From assembly GCF_040892615.1 (NCBI RefSeq), contig NZ_JBFRYC010000004.1, forward strand, positions 124,001 through 188,000: 64,000 nt of DNA, given 5' to 3'. Below the pieces are notes generated by a model. It saw only the letters and a program-made list of their open reading frames with translations. It searched no databases and was not told the origin of the DNA. This DNA comes from Thioclava arctica. Lineage in GTDB: Bacteria > Pseudomonadota > Alphaproteobacteria > Rhodobacterales > Rhodobacteraceae. Each line of letters opens with the position of its first letter. Within the stretch, counting starts at the first letter, position 1. A program made the translations under genes and the position numbers. Positions 26,473-35,011 of this stretch are shown piece after piece.

Positions 26473-28185
26473 ATGAGACAGACCGCATTGTGTATTACGG
26501 CACTCGTCTCGGCCGTAATGATGGGCCAGCTACCTGCGTATGCGCAGCAAGCCGCACCCGAGGAGGAGACACCCGCAATCGGTGCGCAATCACGCCCCGC
26601 TGGATCGGCCCCCGCCCATATGAGCGACCCGGTTTCCGACAGTACGGCGGATCATTCGAAATTCATGAAGCTCAAGGGGCCCTTTGCCTCGGGCTCTCAG
26701 GTCACCGAGGCTTGTTTGTCGTGCCACACTGAGGCGGGCAATCAGGTGATGCATTCGGTGCATTGGAAATGGGAATATCAGAACGAAAAGACCGGGCAAT
26801 TGCTGGGAAAAGCGCATGAGATGAACGCGTTTTGTGGCAATGTCGCGTCTAATGAGGTGCGCTGTACCTCTTGTCACACCGGCTATGGCTGGACCGATAT
26901 TCGTGCGCAGATGCCCGATGATCCGACCAAGGTGGATTGTCTGGTCTGTCATGACAAATCGGGCCAATACACCAAGCAAGATAACTTGGCGGGCGAGCCT
27001 CCGCTGGAACCCGTCGCGGCGGGCGCGAAAACCATCACCGGCGAGCCCGCCTGGCCCGTTGATCTGGCCGAGGCGGCGCAATCTGTCGGGCCACCTCCGG
27101 GGCGCGACAATTGCGGCAATTGCCACTTTTACGGCGGTGGCGGCGATAACGTGAAGCATGGCGATCTGAGTTCGGTGCTGTTCAACCCGCCGCTGGATGT
27201 CGATGTGCATATGTCCCCCGATGGCGGCAATTTCGCCTGCGCAACCTGCCACGTTTCGGACAAGCATGTGTTTGAGGGCTCGCGTTATCAGACCGATGTG
27301 GTCGATCCCCATCCCGACCGGATGGCCGGAAGCGCCCATGATGCGGCGGCGTGCCAGTCCTGCCACACGGACACCCCGCATAAGGGCCCGAACGCGTTGA
27401 TCGCAGCCAAGCTGAATGATCACACCGATACGCTGGCTTGCCAGACTTGTCATATCCCCAGCTTTGCGCGCGGTGGCGTCGCGACCAAAACCAAGTGGGA
27501 CTGGTCGACGGCGGGCAAGCTCAAAGATGGTAAACCCTATTCGGAAGAGAATTACGTTCAATCCGATGGCAAGCATCTGCATACCTATCTGACGATCAAG
27601 GGCAATTTCGAATATGGTGAGAATGTCGTGCCGGTCTATGCTTGGTCCAACGGCGTCATGACCTACACGTTGCCCGAGGAGAAAATCGACCCCTCCAAGG
27701 TTGTCGAGATCAACAAGATCGGCGGCACGCCGGGGGCTGCGGATAGCCGGATTTTCCCCTTCAAGCGTCTTGATGGCTCGCAAGCCTATGACAAGCAACG
27801 CGAAGTCTTGCTCTATAACCATGTCTATGGCCCGGGGGATGGCACGGCGCTGTGGCAATATTACGATTGGAAGAAATCGCTTCAGGCCGGGATGGACTAT
27901 GTCGGCGCGGAATATTCGGGCGATTTCGGCTTTGTCGATACCTACATGTATTGGCCCATCACCCATATGGTCGCGCCAAAGGAAGACGCCGTGCAATGCG
28001 AAAGCTGCCACGCGAAAGATGGCCGGATGGCGAATATCGCAGGGATTTATGTGCCCGGCGCGGAGATCAATCTGGGCGGTAAAATTGGCCTAGCGGTCTT
28101 TTTGATGGCCTTGCTGGGGGCGCTAGGCCATGGCTTGCTGCGCGTGATCAGCCGCTCCAAAGGAAAAGGGGATCATCATGGCTGA
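26473..28185 (+). CDS. Octaheme c-type cytochrome, tetrathionate reductase (OTR) family
   Basis: An exported multiheme cytochrome of 570 residues. A signal peptide ends near residue 25 (AYAQQ). Eight CXXCH haem-c motifs start at residues 81, 131, 156, 214, 256, 294, 323 and 509, the number and spacing typical of the octaheme tetrathionate reductase family, whose Shewanella member reduces tetrathionate, nitrite and hydroxylamine in vitro. A hydrophobic helix at about 537-556 followed by a basic, His-rich tail should anchor it to the inner membrane facing the periplasm. The next gene, overlapping by 8 bases, is a cytochrome b that could feed it quinol electrons. The physiological substrate is not settled by sequence. 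Confidence 0.93.
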   Translation: MRQTALCITALVSAVMMGQLPAYAQQAAPEEETPAIGAQSRPAGSAPAHMSDPVSDSTADHSKFMKLKGPFASGSQVTEACLSCHTEAGNQVMHSVHWKWEYQNEKTGQLLGKAHEMNAFCGNVASNEVRCTSCHTGYGWTDIRAQMPDDPTKVDCLVCHDKSGQYTKQDNLAGEPPLEPVAAGAKTITGEPAWPVDLAEAAQSVGPPPGRDNCGNCHFYGGGGDNVKHGDLSSVLFNPPLDVDVHMSPDGGNFACATCHVSDKHVFEGSRYQTDVVDPHPDRMAGSAHDAAACQSCHTDTPHKGPNALIAAKLNDHTDTLACQTCHIPSFARGGVATKTKWDWSTAGKLKDGKPYSEENYVQSDGKHLHTYLTIKGNFEYGENVVPVYAWSNGVMTYTLPEEKIDPSKVVEINKIGGTPGAADSRIFPFKRLDGSQAYDKQREVLLYNHVYGPGDGTALWQYYDWKKSLQAGMDYVGAEYSGDFGFVDTYMYWPITHMVAPKEDAVQCESCHAKDGRMANIAGIYVPGAEINLGGKIGLAVFLMALLGALGHGLLRVISRSKGKGDHHG

Positions 28186-28825
28186 ACATTGCGTTAAGGT
28201 CTATTCGCGGTTCAACCGGCTGTGGCACTGGTCGCAGGTTGTCTCGATCATGCTGCTGTTCTTCACTGGGGCTCGGTTGTTGGGGCTGCATCAGTTGGGT
28301 CCGTTCGGCCTTGCGGTGATGGTGCACACGGTCGTGGCGCTGGCCTTGCTGGTGCTTTGGGCTTTTGCCTCGTTCTGGCTGTTCACTACGGGCGGCTGGC
28401 GGCAGTTCGTGCCGCGGCTTTCGGGGATGTGGCAAGTCTCGCGCTTTTACGCCTATGGTGTCTTCAAGGGGGAAAAGCATCCCTATAAGAAAAGCTTTGA
28501 ACATCGACATAACCCACTTCAGGCTGCCTCTTATTTTGTGCTGAAGATGGCGTTGTTCCCGGCGATCTGGAGCTCGGGCTTGGCGTATCTCAGCTATGGC
28601 TTTTGGGATCATCTTGATGGCGGGAGCTTTTTCCTCCAGATCATCGCGAACTTCCACGTTCTTGCGGCTTTCGCGATTGCAAGCTTTGTGGTGATCCATG
28701 TCTATCTGCTCACCATCGGTGGCTTCCGCCACCATGTGCGCCCGATGGTAACGGGGTATGAGCAGGTCGACCTGACTCCCGAGGCAGAGGCTTATTTCCG
28801 TCAAACCGGGCGCGTCATCGACTGA
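28178..28825 (+). CDS. Cytochrome b561-type membrane subunit, partner of OTR
   Basis: A 215-residue membrane protein with four main hydrophobic helices. Histidines fit di-haem b ligation: RFNRLWHWSQ near residue 17, MVHTVVAL near 50, NFHVLAAF near 164, and VVIHVYLL near 177. It belongs to the cytochrome b561/b6 group that passes electrons between the quinone pool and periplasmic cytochromes or hydrogenases. Its ATG lies inside the OTR gene (8-base overlap), so the two are made together and most likely form a quinol-to-OTR reductase. Confidence 0.9.
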   Translation: MAEHCVKVYSRFNRLWHWSQVVSIMLLFFTGARLLGLHQLGPFGLAVMVHTVVALALLVLWAFASFWLFTTGGWRQFVPRLSGMWQVSRFYAYGVFKGEKHPYKKSFEHRHNPLQAASYFVLKMALFPAIWSSGLAYLSYGFWDHLDGGSFFLQIIANFHVLAAFAIASFVVIHVYLLTIGGFRHHVRPMVTGYEQVDLTPEAEAYFRQTGRVID

Positions 28826-28910
28826 CATGGCGGCTTCTGATCCAACGCAAAAGGGCCTCTGGAAACAGGGACCCTTCTTCATGGTATGGTGTGTGGCTTG
28901 GCGTCTGTCG

Positions 28911-28950
28911 GAGCCTCCGGCGGGAGTATTTCTGGCTAGATGAAATGGGG
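28911..28950 (+). repeat. Dispersed intergenic repeat, copy 1
   Basis: The core GGAGTATTTCTGGCTAGATG plus three A residues recurs exactly at about 38803-38825, in the same orientation. Here it is preceded by a small GC-rich inverted sequence (GAGCCTCCGGCGGG). It lies between the OTR cytochrome b and the convergent ycbK gene. Similar elements occur, as I recall, in many Rhodobacterales intergenic regions. Confidence 0.6.
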
Positions 28951-29026
28951 GAGTGCGGCTGTGGCTGTCGCGAGTGATACGCCGGCTTAAACGCCGCCTT
29001 CTGCTGCAAGTCCGGGCGCGGGCGCA

Positions 29027-29054
29027 AAAGAAAAAGCGCCGCAAAAGCGACGCT
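29027..29054 (-). terminator. Intrinsic terminator of ycbK
   Basis: Read on the minus strand, an 8-bp stem (29054-29047 with 29042-29035, one G-U pair) with a TTTT loop is followed by a run of T residues with one C. It is located 33 bases beyond the ycbK stop. Confidence 0.75.
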
Positions 29055-29086
29055 ATTTTCAGATCAATGTGTCATATTCTAAGGGT

Positions 29087-29641
29087 TTAGGCGCCCCAAG
29101 TGCGCACCGGGCCGCAATCCATATGCACGAAATTCGAGCGCGAATATTTGCCGACGCCGCCCGCGTGGCAGGCAGACGCGGCACGATACATCTGGCTGAC
29201 CGAACGCGACTTGAGCCGCAGGTCGGTGGCCTGGCCTTGCATATGCAGCGAGTGTTTCGCCACGCCCTTGGAATGCGAACGCAACATCGCGTTGGTCTTG
29301 GGCGAGCGGTATCCCGAAAGCAAGAGATAGGGCTCGTTGATATCCATCAGGTTATGCGCTGCGGCTGCGATATCAATCGTGCGCGCGTCGATGGTTTTGA
29401 GCTGATTGGTGCGCCAGTCGCGCGCAAAATAGGTCACTTCTTTCAGGGCCTCGGGAATATATTCCCCTTCGATCCAATAAATCGTATCGAGGCTCTCACC
29501 GGTGCGCCCGTTATACATTCGAATGCGTCGGATATCGCCGGCACCTTTAAGAAGACCAAATGCGCTGCTCATCGTCGGCGCTGCGGTTACCATGGTCGCA
29601 GCGAAAGCGCCCAATAGTCCGCGCCGGGAGATCGTCGTCAT
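29087..29641 (-). CDS. YcbK-like DUF882 periplasmic murein peptidase (M15 family)
   Basis: A 184-residue exported protein. The N-terminus MTTISRRGLLGAFAAT is a twin-arginine-like signal. The mature part has the DUF882/M15A fold motifs: LLLSGYRSPKTNAML, SLHMQGQATDL (zinc His and Asp) and the C-terminal FVHMDCGPVRTW. The family are D,D-carboxypeptidase-like enzymes acting on peptidoglycan. The start at 29641 begins the signal; the longer reading adds 28 residues with no export logic. It is divergent from an L,D-transpeptidase gene, a common pairing. Confidence 0.92.
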   Translation of the reverse strand: MTTISRRGLLGAFAATMVTAAPTMSSAFGLLKGAGDIRRIRMYNGRTGESLDTIYWIEGEYIPEALKEVTYFARDWRTNQLKTIDARTIDIAAAAHNLMDINEPYLLLSGYRSPKTNAMLRSHSKGVAKHSLHMQGQATDLRLKSRSVSQMYRAASACHAGGVGKYSRSNFVHMDCGPVRTWGA

Positions 29642-29954
29642 GCTCACTGTCCTGTCGTTGCCTGTCCTTCGTTTCCACCCTGTTCGTCGGGTGACTAACG
29701 AAAGCTTAAACCCAAACTTCGCCACTGTTATGGCATAGACCGTTGGGGCGATAAAGAATCGAATTGTCGAACACGCGCACGTGACTAAAAATCGGCAGGA
29801 ACCCGCCTGTTAGCGCCAAGATTCTGGCTGTTGCGCGGGTGCATCTTTCGATTGATACGCGCCGCTTTCGCGCAGTTTTGACAAAGCTTTTCTGGACTCG
29901 TCCACCTTAATTTGAAACATCGGTAGTGGGTTTTCTGGTGTTGGGACAAGTTTT
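29642..29954. promoter_or_regulatory. Divergent intergenic region between ycbK and L,D-transpeptidase, with CtrA-like site
   Basis: No gene is seen in these 313 bases. CTAA at 29695-29698 and TTAA at 29706-29709, separated by 7 bases, approach the CtrA consensus TTAA-N7-TTAA with one mismatch, about 55-70 bases from the ycbK ATG. TTGACA near 29878 could be a -35 element for the transpeptidase, but I see no good -10. Confidence 0.3.
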
Positions 29955-31595
29955 ATGGGGTTCGGTTTGCGCGGTGTCGCTCTTGCGGCAACAGTCTCGG
30001 GGATAGCGTTTGGCGCGCTCGCTCAGGGCACGGCCCAGATCGCGGCCCAAGGAGCAATGTCTCCGATCAGCGGAATTGAGTTGAGCGGTTTCACCCAAGC
30101 GATCGCCGAAGCGGCTGCCTTTGACCCCGCGCTTGCCGCGTTTTACGCCGCGCGCGATTACCGCCCGATCTGGACCTCCGCTGATGACGCGCCGCGCCGC
30201 GCCGCGCTGTTTTCCGCGCTCGATGTCTCGGGAATGCAGGGCTTGCCGCAGGCGCATTACGATCCCGAAGGGCTGCGTGCGCGGTTTGGCGCAGTGCAAT
30301 CGGAACGCCAGCGGGGCTTGTTAGAGGTCGCCCTCAGCCGCGTGTTTCTCGACTATGCCCATGATGTTTCCCATGGCGTTCTGGATCCGTCCAAAGTGCT
30401 GCCCGATATCAAGCGCGAGCCGATGCGCGCCGATCCACAGGCCCGCTTGACGGCCTTTGCCACGAGCGCCAATCCGGCGCTGTTCCTGCGCGCGCTGACG
30501 CCGAAAATGCCCCAATATGCGCAGCTTTTGAAAGATAAGCTCGACCTGCAAGAGCAACTGGCAGAGGGCGGGTGGGGGCCGCGCGTTTCGGCGAAAAAAT
30601 TGCAACCCGGAGACACGGGCCTTGCGGTGATTGCGCTGCGCGACCGGTTGCAAAAGATGGGCTATCTTGGGCGTTCGGCCACGGCTGTCTATGACGCCGC
30701 CATCCAAAAAGCGGTGCAAGCCTACCAGGCCGATCAGGGGCTGACGCCCGACGGTGTGGTGGGGCCGGGCACGCTGGAAGAGATCAACCAATCGCCTGAA
30801 GATCGCATGAAGTCGATCCTTGTCGCGCTGGAACGCTTGCGCTGGATGAACGGGCTCGATTTTTCTGGGCGCTATGTCTGGGTGAATATCCCTGATTTCT
30901 CGGTGCGCGTTGTGGATAACGGCAAGACAATATTCCGCTCGGTCACGGTGGTGGGGCAGAATAACCCCGATCGGCGCACGCCCGAGTTTTCCGACGAGAT
31001 GGAGCGGCTGGTGATCAACCCCGCTTGGCATGTGCCCCGCTCGATCGTGACCAAAGAATATCTGCCGATGATGCAGCGCAATCCCAACGCGGCGGGGCAA
31101 CTGGATTTGATCGACTCGCGGGGGCGTGTCGTGCCGCGTTCGGCGGTGAATTTTGCCGCCTATAGTGCGAGCAACTTCCCCTTTGCGATGAAACAGCCGC
31201 CCTCCAACCGCAACGCACTGGGGTTGGTGAAATTCCTGTTTCCCAACAAATGGAACATCTACCTGCACGATACGCCGTCAAAATCGCTGTTCGAAAAAGA
31301 GAGCCGCGCCTTTAGTCATGGCTGCATTCGGGTAGGGCAACCCTTTGATCTGGCGTATGTTTTGCTGGGTGCGCAAAGTGACGATCCGCGCGCGGAATTC
31401 AAGCGTATCCTGAATACCGGGCGCGAGACCACGGTGCCTTTGAAACAGCCCGTGCCAGTGCATCTGGTCTATTTCACGGCCTTTCCAACGCCCACCGGCC
31501 ATGTGGAATATCGCCGCGATGTCTATGGCCGGGATGCGGCGCTTTTCGCGGCCTTGCAACGGGCTGGGGTGGAATTGCCCGGATCGAAGGGTTAA
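29955..31595 (+). CDS. YcbB-type L,D-transpeptidase
   Basis: A 546-residue exported enzyme that makes 3-3 cross-links in peptidoglycan. The signal peptide ends at about residue 23 (GALAQ). A scaffold domain follows, then a PG_binding_1 domain (about 219-278, GDTGLAVIALRDRLQKMGYL to DGVVGPGTLEEIN). The YkuD catalytic domain spans about 305-475, with the active site SHGCIRVG and Cys at about residue 457. Length and order match the YcbB class rather than the short ErfK class. It is divergent from ycbK and 65 bases upstream of lpxD. Confidence 0.94.
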   Translation: MGFGLRGVALAATVSGIAFGALAQGTAQIAAQGAMSPISGIELSGFTQAIAEAAAFDPALAAFYAARDYRPIWTSADDAPRRAALFSALDVSGMQGLPQAHYDPEGLRARFGAVQSERQRGLLEVALSRVFLDYAHDVSHGVLDPSKVLPDIKREPMRADPQARLTAFATSANPALFLRALTPKMPQYAQLLKDKLDLQEQLAEGGWGPRVSAKKLQPGDTGLAVIALRDRLQKMGYLGRSATAVYDAAIQKAVQAYQADQGLTPDGVVGPGTLEEINQSPEDRMKSILVALERLRWMNGLDFSGRYVWVNIPDFSVRVVDNGKTIFRSVTVVGQNNPDRRTPEFSDEMERLVINPAWHVPRSIVTKEYLPMMQRNPNAAGQLDLIDSRGRVVPRSAVNFAAYSASNFPFAMKQPPSNRNALGLVKFLFPNKWNIYLHDTPSKSLFEKESRAFSHGCIRVGQPFDLAYVLLGAQSDDPRAEFKRILNTGRETTVPLKQPVPVHLVYFTAFPTPTGHVEYRRDVYGRDAALFAALQRAGVELPGSKG

Positions 31596-31660
31596 ATCTA
31601 GCGCGACGGGTGTCAAGCAGGCCCGCCGCTAAGGTTTGACCCGACAAAAGGACCGCTCTC

Positions 31661-32761
31661 ATGTCGCAGACAATCGCGCAGATCGCGCAGGCGCTTGAGG
31701 CCGAGGCCGTGGGCGATTTGAGCCTTGTGGTGCATAGCGCCTCGGAACCCGCAAGCGCGCGAGCCGATCAGATCGCTTTGGCAATGAACCCGAAATATGG
31801 CGAAGGTCTGGGGCAGGGCCATGCACAGGCTGCGATCTTGTGGCAGGGGGCAGATTGGCAAAGCTACGGGTTGAAGGCTGCGATATTCGTGACGCGCCCG
31901 CGGCTGGCCATGGCGGGGCTGTCGCGCGCCTTTGATCCGGGCCCCGAGATTGCGCCGGGCATCCACCCAAGTGCGATAATTGATGAAAGTGCTGTGATCG
32001 GGTCGGGCGCGGCGATTGGACCGTTCACGGTGATCGGGCGCGATGTGGTGATCGGGGCGAATGTGCGCATCGCCAGCCATGTCAGCATCGCGCAAGGTGC
32101 CCAGATCGGCAGCGATGCGCTGATTTTGGAGCAGGTGCATATCGGCGCACGTGTGGTGATTGGTGAGCGCTTCATCTGCCAACCCGGTGCGCGGATCGGG
32201 GCGGATGGGTTTTCCTTTGTCACGCCCGAGCCGTCGATGGTTGAAGAAGCGCGCGCAAGCCTTGGTAAACACGCTGAAATTCGAGATCAATCTTGGGTGC
32301 GTATCCATTCCCTCGGCACGGTCGAAATCGGTGATGATGTCGAGGTTGGCGCGAACTCTTGCATTGATCGCGGCACGGTGCGCGCGACGAAAATCGGGGC
32401 GGGCACCAAGCTCGATAACCTCGTGCATGTTGCCCATAACGTACAGGTCGGGCGTGATTGCCTGCTATGCGCGCAGGTCGGGATTGCGGGCTCGACCTCG
32501 ATCGGGGATCGCGTGGTGCTGGCCGGGCAGGTCGGCGTGTCGGACAATATCTTCATCGGTGATGACGTGATTACCGGGGGCGGCACGGATGTTTTCACCA
32601 ATGTGCCCTCGGGGCGCGTGGTCTGGGGCAGCCCGGCGGTCAAGATGGAAACTCAGGTCGAAATCAACAAATCGCTGCGTCGATTGCCCAGATTGTTTGC
32701 GCAAGTCAAAGAACTTCGGGAAACTGTTACGCGACTCACGCAAAAAGGGGGCGATACGTAG
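31661..32761 (+). CDS. lpxD: UDP-3-O-(3-hydroxyacyl)glucosamine N-acyltransferase
   Basis: LpxD adds the N-linked hydroxyacyl chain in lipid A synthesis. The 366-residue protein has the N-terminal uridine-binding domain (LVVHSASEPASARADQIALAMN region), then left-handed beta-helix hexapeptide repeats, with the catalytic-His segment DNLVHVAHNVQVG at about residues 250-262. It is not in the fabZ-lpxA cluster where it often sits; instead it lies 6 bases before an ACP gene and a ketosynthase gene, which may supply its acyl donor. Confidence 0.96.
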   Translation: MSQTIAQIAQALEAEAVGDLSLVVHSASEPASARADQIALAMNPKYGEGLGQGHAQAAILWQGADWQSYGLKAAIFVTRPRLAMAGLSRAFDPGPEIAPGIHPSAIIDESAVIGSGAAIGPFTVIGRDVVIGANVRIASHVSIAQGAQIGSDALILEQVHIGARVVIGERFICQPGARIGADGFSFVTPEPSMVEEARASLGKHAEIRDQSWVRIHSLGTVEIGDDVEVGANSCIDRGTVRATKIGAGTKLDNLVHVAHNVQVGRDCLLCAQVGIAGSTSIGDRVVLAGQVGVSDNIFIGDDVITGGGTDVFTNVPSGRVVWGSPAVKMETQVEINKSLRRLPRLFAQVKELRETVTRLTQKGGDT

Positions 32762-32767
32762 CAGAGC

Positions 32768-33049
32768 ATGAGGTCTAAGGTGCACGATCAGGTTTTCGCC
32801 ATCATCGCCCAAGAAGCGCATCGCGCGCCCGAAGAGTTGCGCGCCGAGATGACGCTGGAGGAATTGGGGCTCGACAGTCTTGGACTGGTCGAGGTGATCT
32901 TCGCCATTGAAGAGCGATTTGACATCACCGTCCCCTTCAACGCCAATGAGACCGCGCAAGAGCAGTTCGATATTACCTCGGTCGGCGCGATTGTGCGCGC
33001 GGTCGAAAAGCTGGTCGCCGGAGACACGCCCTCAGCGGCGGTCGCGTGA
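32768..33049 (+). CDS. Acyl carrier protein
   Basis: A 93-residue ACP with the 4'-phosphopantetheine site Ser37 in GLDSLGLVEVIFAIEERF and an acidic helix II. It differs from housekeeping AcpP, which is ~78 residues and has a DSLDTVE-type motif, and is not a close AcpXL match either. It is sandwiched between lpxD (6 bases upstream) and a ketosynthase (1-base overlap downstream). This suggests a special-purpose ACP for lipid A or another acyl product; the product is inference. Confidence 0.88.
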   Translation: MRSKVHDQVFAIIAQEAHRAPEELRAEMTLEELGLDSLGLVEVIFAIEERFDITVPFNANETAQEQFDITSVGAIVRAVEKLVAGDTPSAAVA

Positions 33050-34254
33050 TGCACCGCGTTGTCATCACCGGGGCGGGCACGATCAACGCGCTGGCCGAGG
33101 GGGTGGGCGCGACACAGGCCGCGATGGCGGCGGGGCGATCAGGCATCGGGGCGCTGCAATTCAGCGATGTTGAGCGGTTGAGCGTGCAGATCGGCGCGCA
33201 GATCCACGGCTTTGCCCCTGAGGATCGCTTCGAACTGGGCAAGCTCGCGCTGTATGATGCGTTCACGCAATATGCGCTGGTTGCAGGGGCCGAGGCGATG
33301 GCGCAGGCGGGGCTGGAAAACGCCCCCGATCCTGCGCGCTGGGGCTGTATCATCGGCTCGGCTGGCGGTGGGCATGGCACCGCCAATGACGCCTATCGCG
33401 CGGTGTATGCGCAGGGCAAGAACCGGGTGCATCCGCTGACCGTGCCCAAGCTGATGGCCAATGCCGCCCCGGCCCATCTTGCGATCCGCTACCACCTGCA
33501 AGGCCCCGGTTTTGCGGTGGCGACGGCCTGTGCGAGTTCCAATCACGCGATTGGGCTCGCATTTCAGATGGTGCGCTCGGGTATGGTCGAGGGCATGCTG
33601 GCGGGCGGCGCCGAGGCAATGCTGAATTTCGGCGGGCTCAAGGCGTGGGAGGGGCTGCGCGTGATGTCGCCCGATGGCTGTCGCCCGTTTTCCGCGGATC
33701 GCAATGGCATGGTGCAGGGCGAAGGCGCGGGCGTTTTCGTGCTGGAGACGCTCGAGGGGGCGCTTGCGCGCGGTGCGACGCCGCTGGCCGAGATCGCGGG
33801 ATTTGCGATGAATTGCGATGCCAGCGATATCGTGATGCCCGATCAGGACAGTGCGGCGCGCGCGATTGCGGGAGCGCTGAGTGATGCCGGGATGGCCCCC
33901 GACGAGGTCGGCTATATCAACGCCCATGGCACGGGCACAGCCGCCAATGACCGGATCGAGACCGCCGCAATCCGGCAGGTGTTTGGGGCGGTGGCTGATC
34001 ATGTGGCGGTCAGCGCGACCAAGGCGATGCACGGCCATTGCATCGGGGCGACGGGCGCGGTGGAGCTGGTGGCCTGTTTGATGGCGCTGCGCGCGGGGGT
34101 GATCGCGCCCACAATCAACTACTCAACGCCTGATCCCGCCTGTGATCTTGATGTTGTGCCCAATGTCGCGCGCCATGTTCAGGTGGGGGCGGTCTTGTCC
34201 AACGCCTTTGCCTTTGGCGGCTTCAACGCGGTGCTCGCCCTGCGCGCAATATAA
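33049..34254 (+). CDS. Beta-ketoacyl-ACP synthase (FabF-like)
   Basis: A 401-residue condensing enzyme with the full KAS II triad: Cys161 in ATACASSNHAIG, His293 in INAHGTGT and His328 in KAMHGHCIGATGA. It elongates acyl-ACP with malonyl-ACP. The start is taken at the ATG overlapping the ACP stop (TGATG); a GTG one codon earlier is possible. Its sequence is more divergent than expected for the housekeeping FabF, and the tight lpxD-ACP-KAS arrangement points to a dedicated acyl-chain pathway. Confidence 0.9.
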   Translation: MHRVVITGAGTINALAEGVGATQAAMAAGRSGIGALQFSDVERLSVQIGAQIHGFAPEDRFELGKLALYDAFTQYALVAGAEAMAQAGLENAPDPARWGCIIGSAGGGHGTANDAYRAVYAQGKNRVHPLTVPKLMANAAPAHLAIRYHLQGPGFAVATACASSNHAIGLAFQMVRSGMVEGMLAGGAEAMLNFGGLKAWEGLRVMSPDGCRPFSADRNGMVQGEGAGVFVLETLEGALARGATPLAEIAGFAMNCDASDIVMPDQDSAARAIAGALSDAGMAPDEVGYINAHGTGTAANDRIETAAIRQVFGAVADHVAVSATKAMHGHCIGATGAVELVACLMALRAGVIAPTINYSTPDPACDLDVVPNVARHVQVGAVLSNAFAFGGFNAVLALRAI

Positions 34255-34255
34255 A

Positions 34256-34282
34256 AACGCCGCGCGGGCAAGGCGCGGCGTT
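34256..34282. terminator. Bidirectional terminator between ketosynthase and IalB genes
   Basis: A 10-bp stem AACGCCGCGC (34256-34265) pairs with 34273-34282 around a 7-base loop. It has A residues on the left and a T-rich stretch on the right, so it can end transcription from both convergent genes. Confidence 0.75.
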
Positions 34283-34324
34283 CTTATTATTTATCAGCCA
34301 CTTGTGCAGCGATCTTAACGCAGA

Positions 34325-35011
34325 TTACTTGACTGCGCCGGTCTCTGCATTGGATTTCACAACCGCATCATAGGCATTGGTGAATCCTTTGAGCGAGATG
34401 TCCGCCGTGACCTTTTGGTTCGGAGAGGCTAGCGGCACGATGGTGATCGTCGCCTTGCTGCCCTTCTTGTAGGCGTCCAGTTCGGCTTGCGTCAGACCGA
34501 TGCGGGCAAAGCAACCCATCGGCTGGCAGAACGTGTAGGGATAGACCCGGGGCGCGCTGGTATCGACCTGAATCGTCAGGTTTTGCGTCAGCAGCGTATC
34601 CATCGGCACCATGATCGTAGCGCCAGCAACGGCCTTGCCCCCAGAGGGCAGACCGAACAGCGAAATATCTGCGACATTGCCGCCATTCGCATCCTTGATC
34701 ACCTGATACATCTGGCAGGGATCCTTGCCATCTTTCGTCTTGATGCACTGCATTTCCCAGTCATCGTAGGTGGCTTTGACGTAGGTATTATTCTCGGGTT
34801 GCTGCGGCTCGGCCGGGGTTGCGGCGGGCGCTGCCGGGGTCGTTGCATCGGCAGCGGGTGCCGTTGCATCGCTCGCCGGTGCTGCAGGGGCCGGGGTTGC
34901 GGCCGGAGCTGCAGGGGCAGCCGGAACTGCAGGTGTGGTATCTTGTGCATAAGCGCCTTGCGCCATACCCAGCGCCAGCGCCAGAACGAGCGGCTTCGTC
35001 AGTTGAGACAT
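34325..35011 (-). CDS. Invasion-associated locus B (IalB) family periplasmic protein
   Basis: A 228-residue exported protein. The signal peptide ends at about residue 22 (GAYAQ). A long Ala/Pro/Thr-rich linker follows, to about residue 80. The C-terminal ~150 residues are the IalB domain: a WEMQC motif, a second Cys in DPCQMY, and a C-X4-C pair in TFCQPMGCF, likely disulfides. The family is widespread in alphaproteobacteria and named from Bartonella; the molecular role is unknown. The start at 35011 follows AGGAGA. Confidence 0.88.
   Translation of the reverse strand: MSQLTKPLVLALALGMAQGAYAQDTTPAVPAAPAAPAATPAPAAPASDATAPAADATTPAAPAATPAEPQQPENNTYVKATYDDWEMQCIKTKDGKDPCQMYQVIKDANGGNVADISLFGLPSGGKAVAGATIMVPMDTLLTQNLTIQVDTSAPRVYPYTFCQPMGCFARIGLTQAELDAYKKGSKATITIVPLASPNQKVTADISLKGFTNAYDAVVKSNAETGAVK

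Noticed and set aside
26590..28011. Minus-strand open frame of 473 codons across the octaheme cytochrome
   Set aside because: The sense strand encodes eight CXXCH motifs and a signal peptide; the antisense frame is a by-product of high GC content.
28851..28880. Hairpin AAGGGCCTCTG/CAGGGACCCTT as terminator of the OTR operon
   Set aside because: Two mismatches in 11 pairs and almost no T-tract; too weak to list as a feature.
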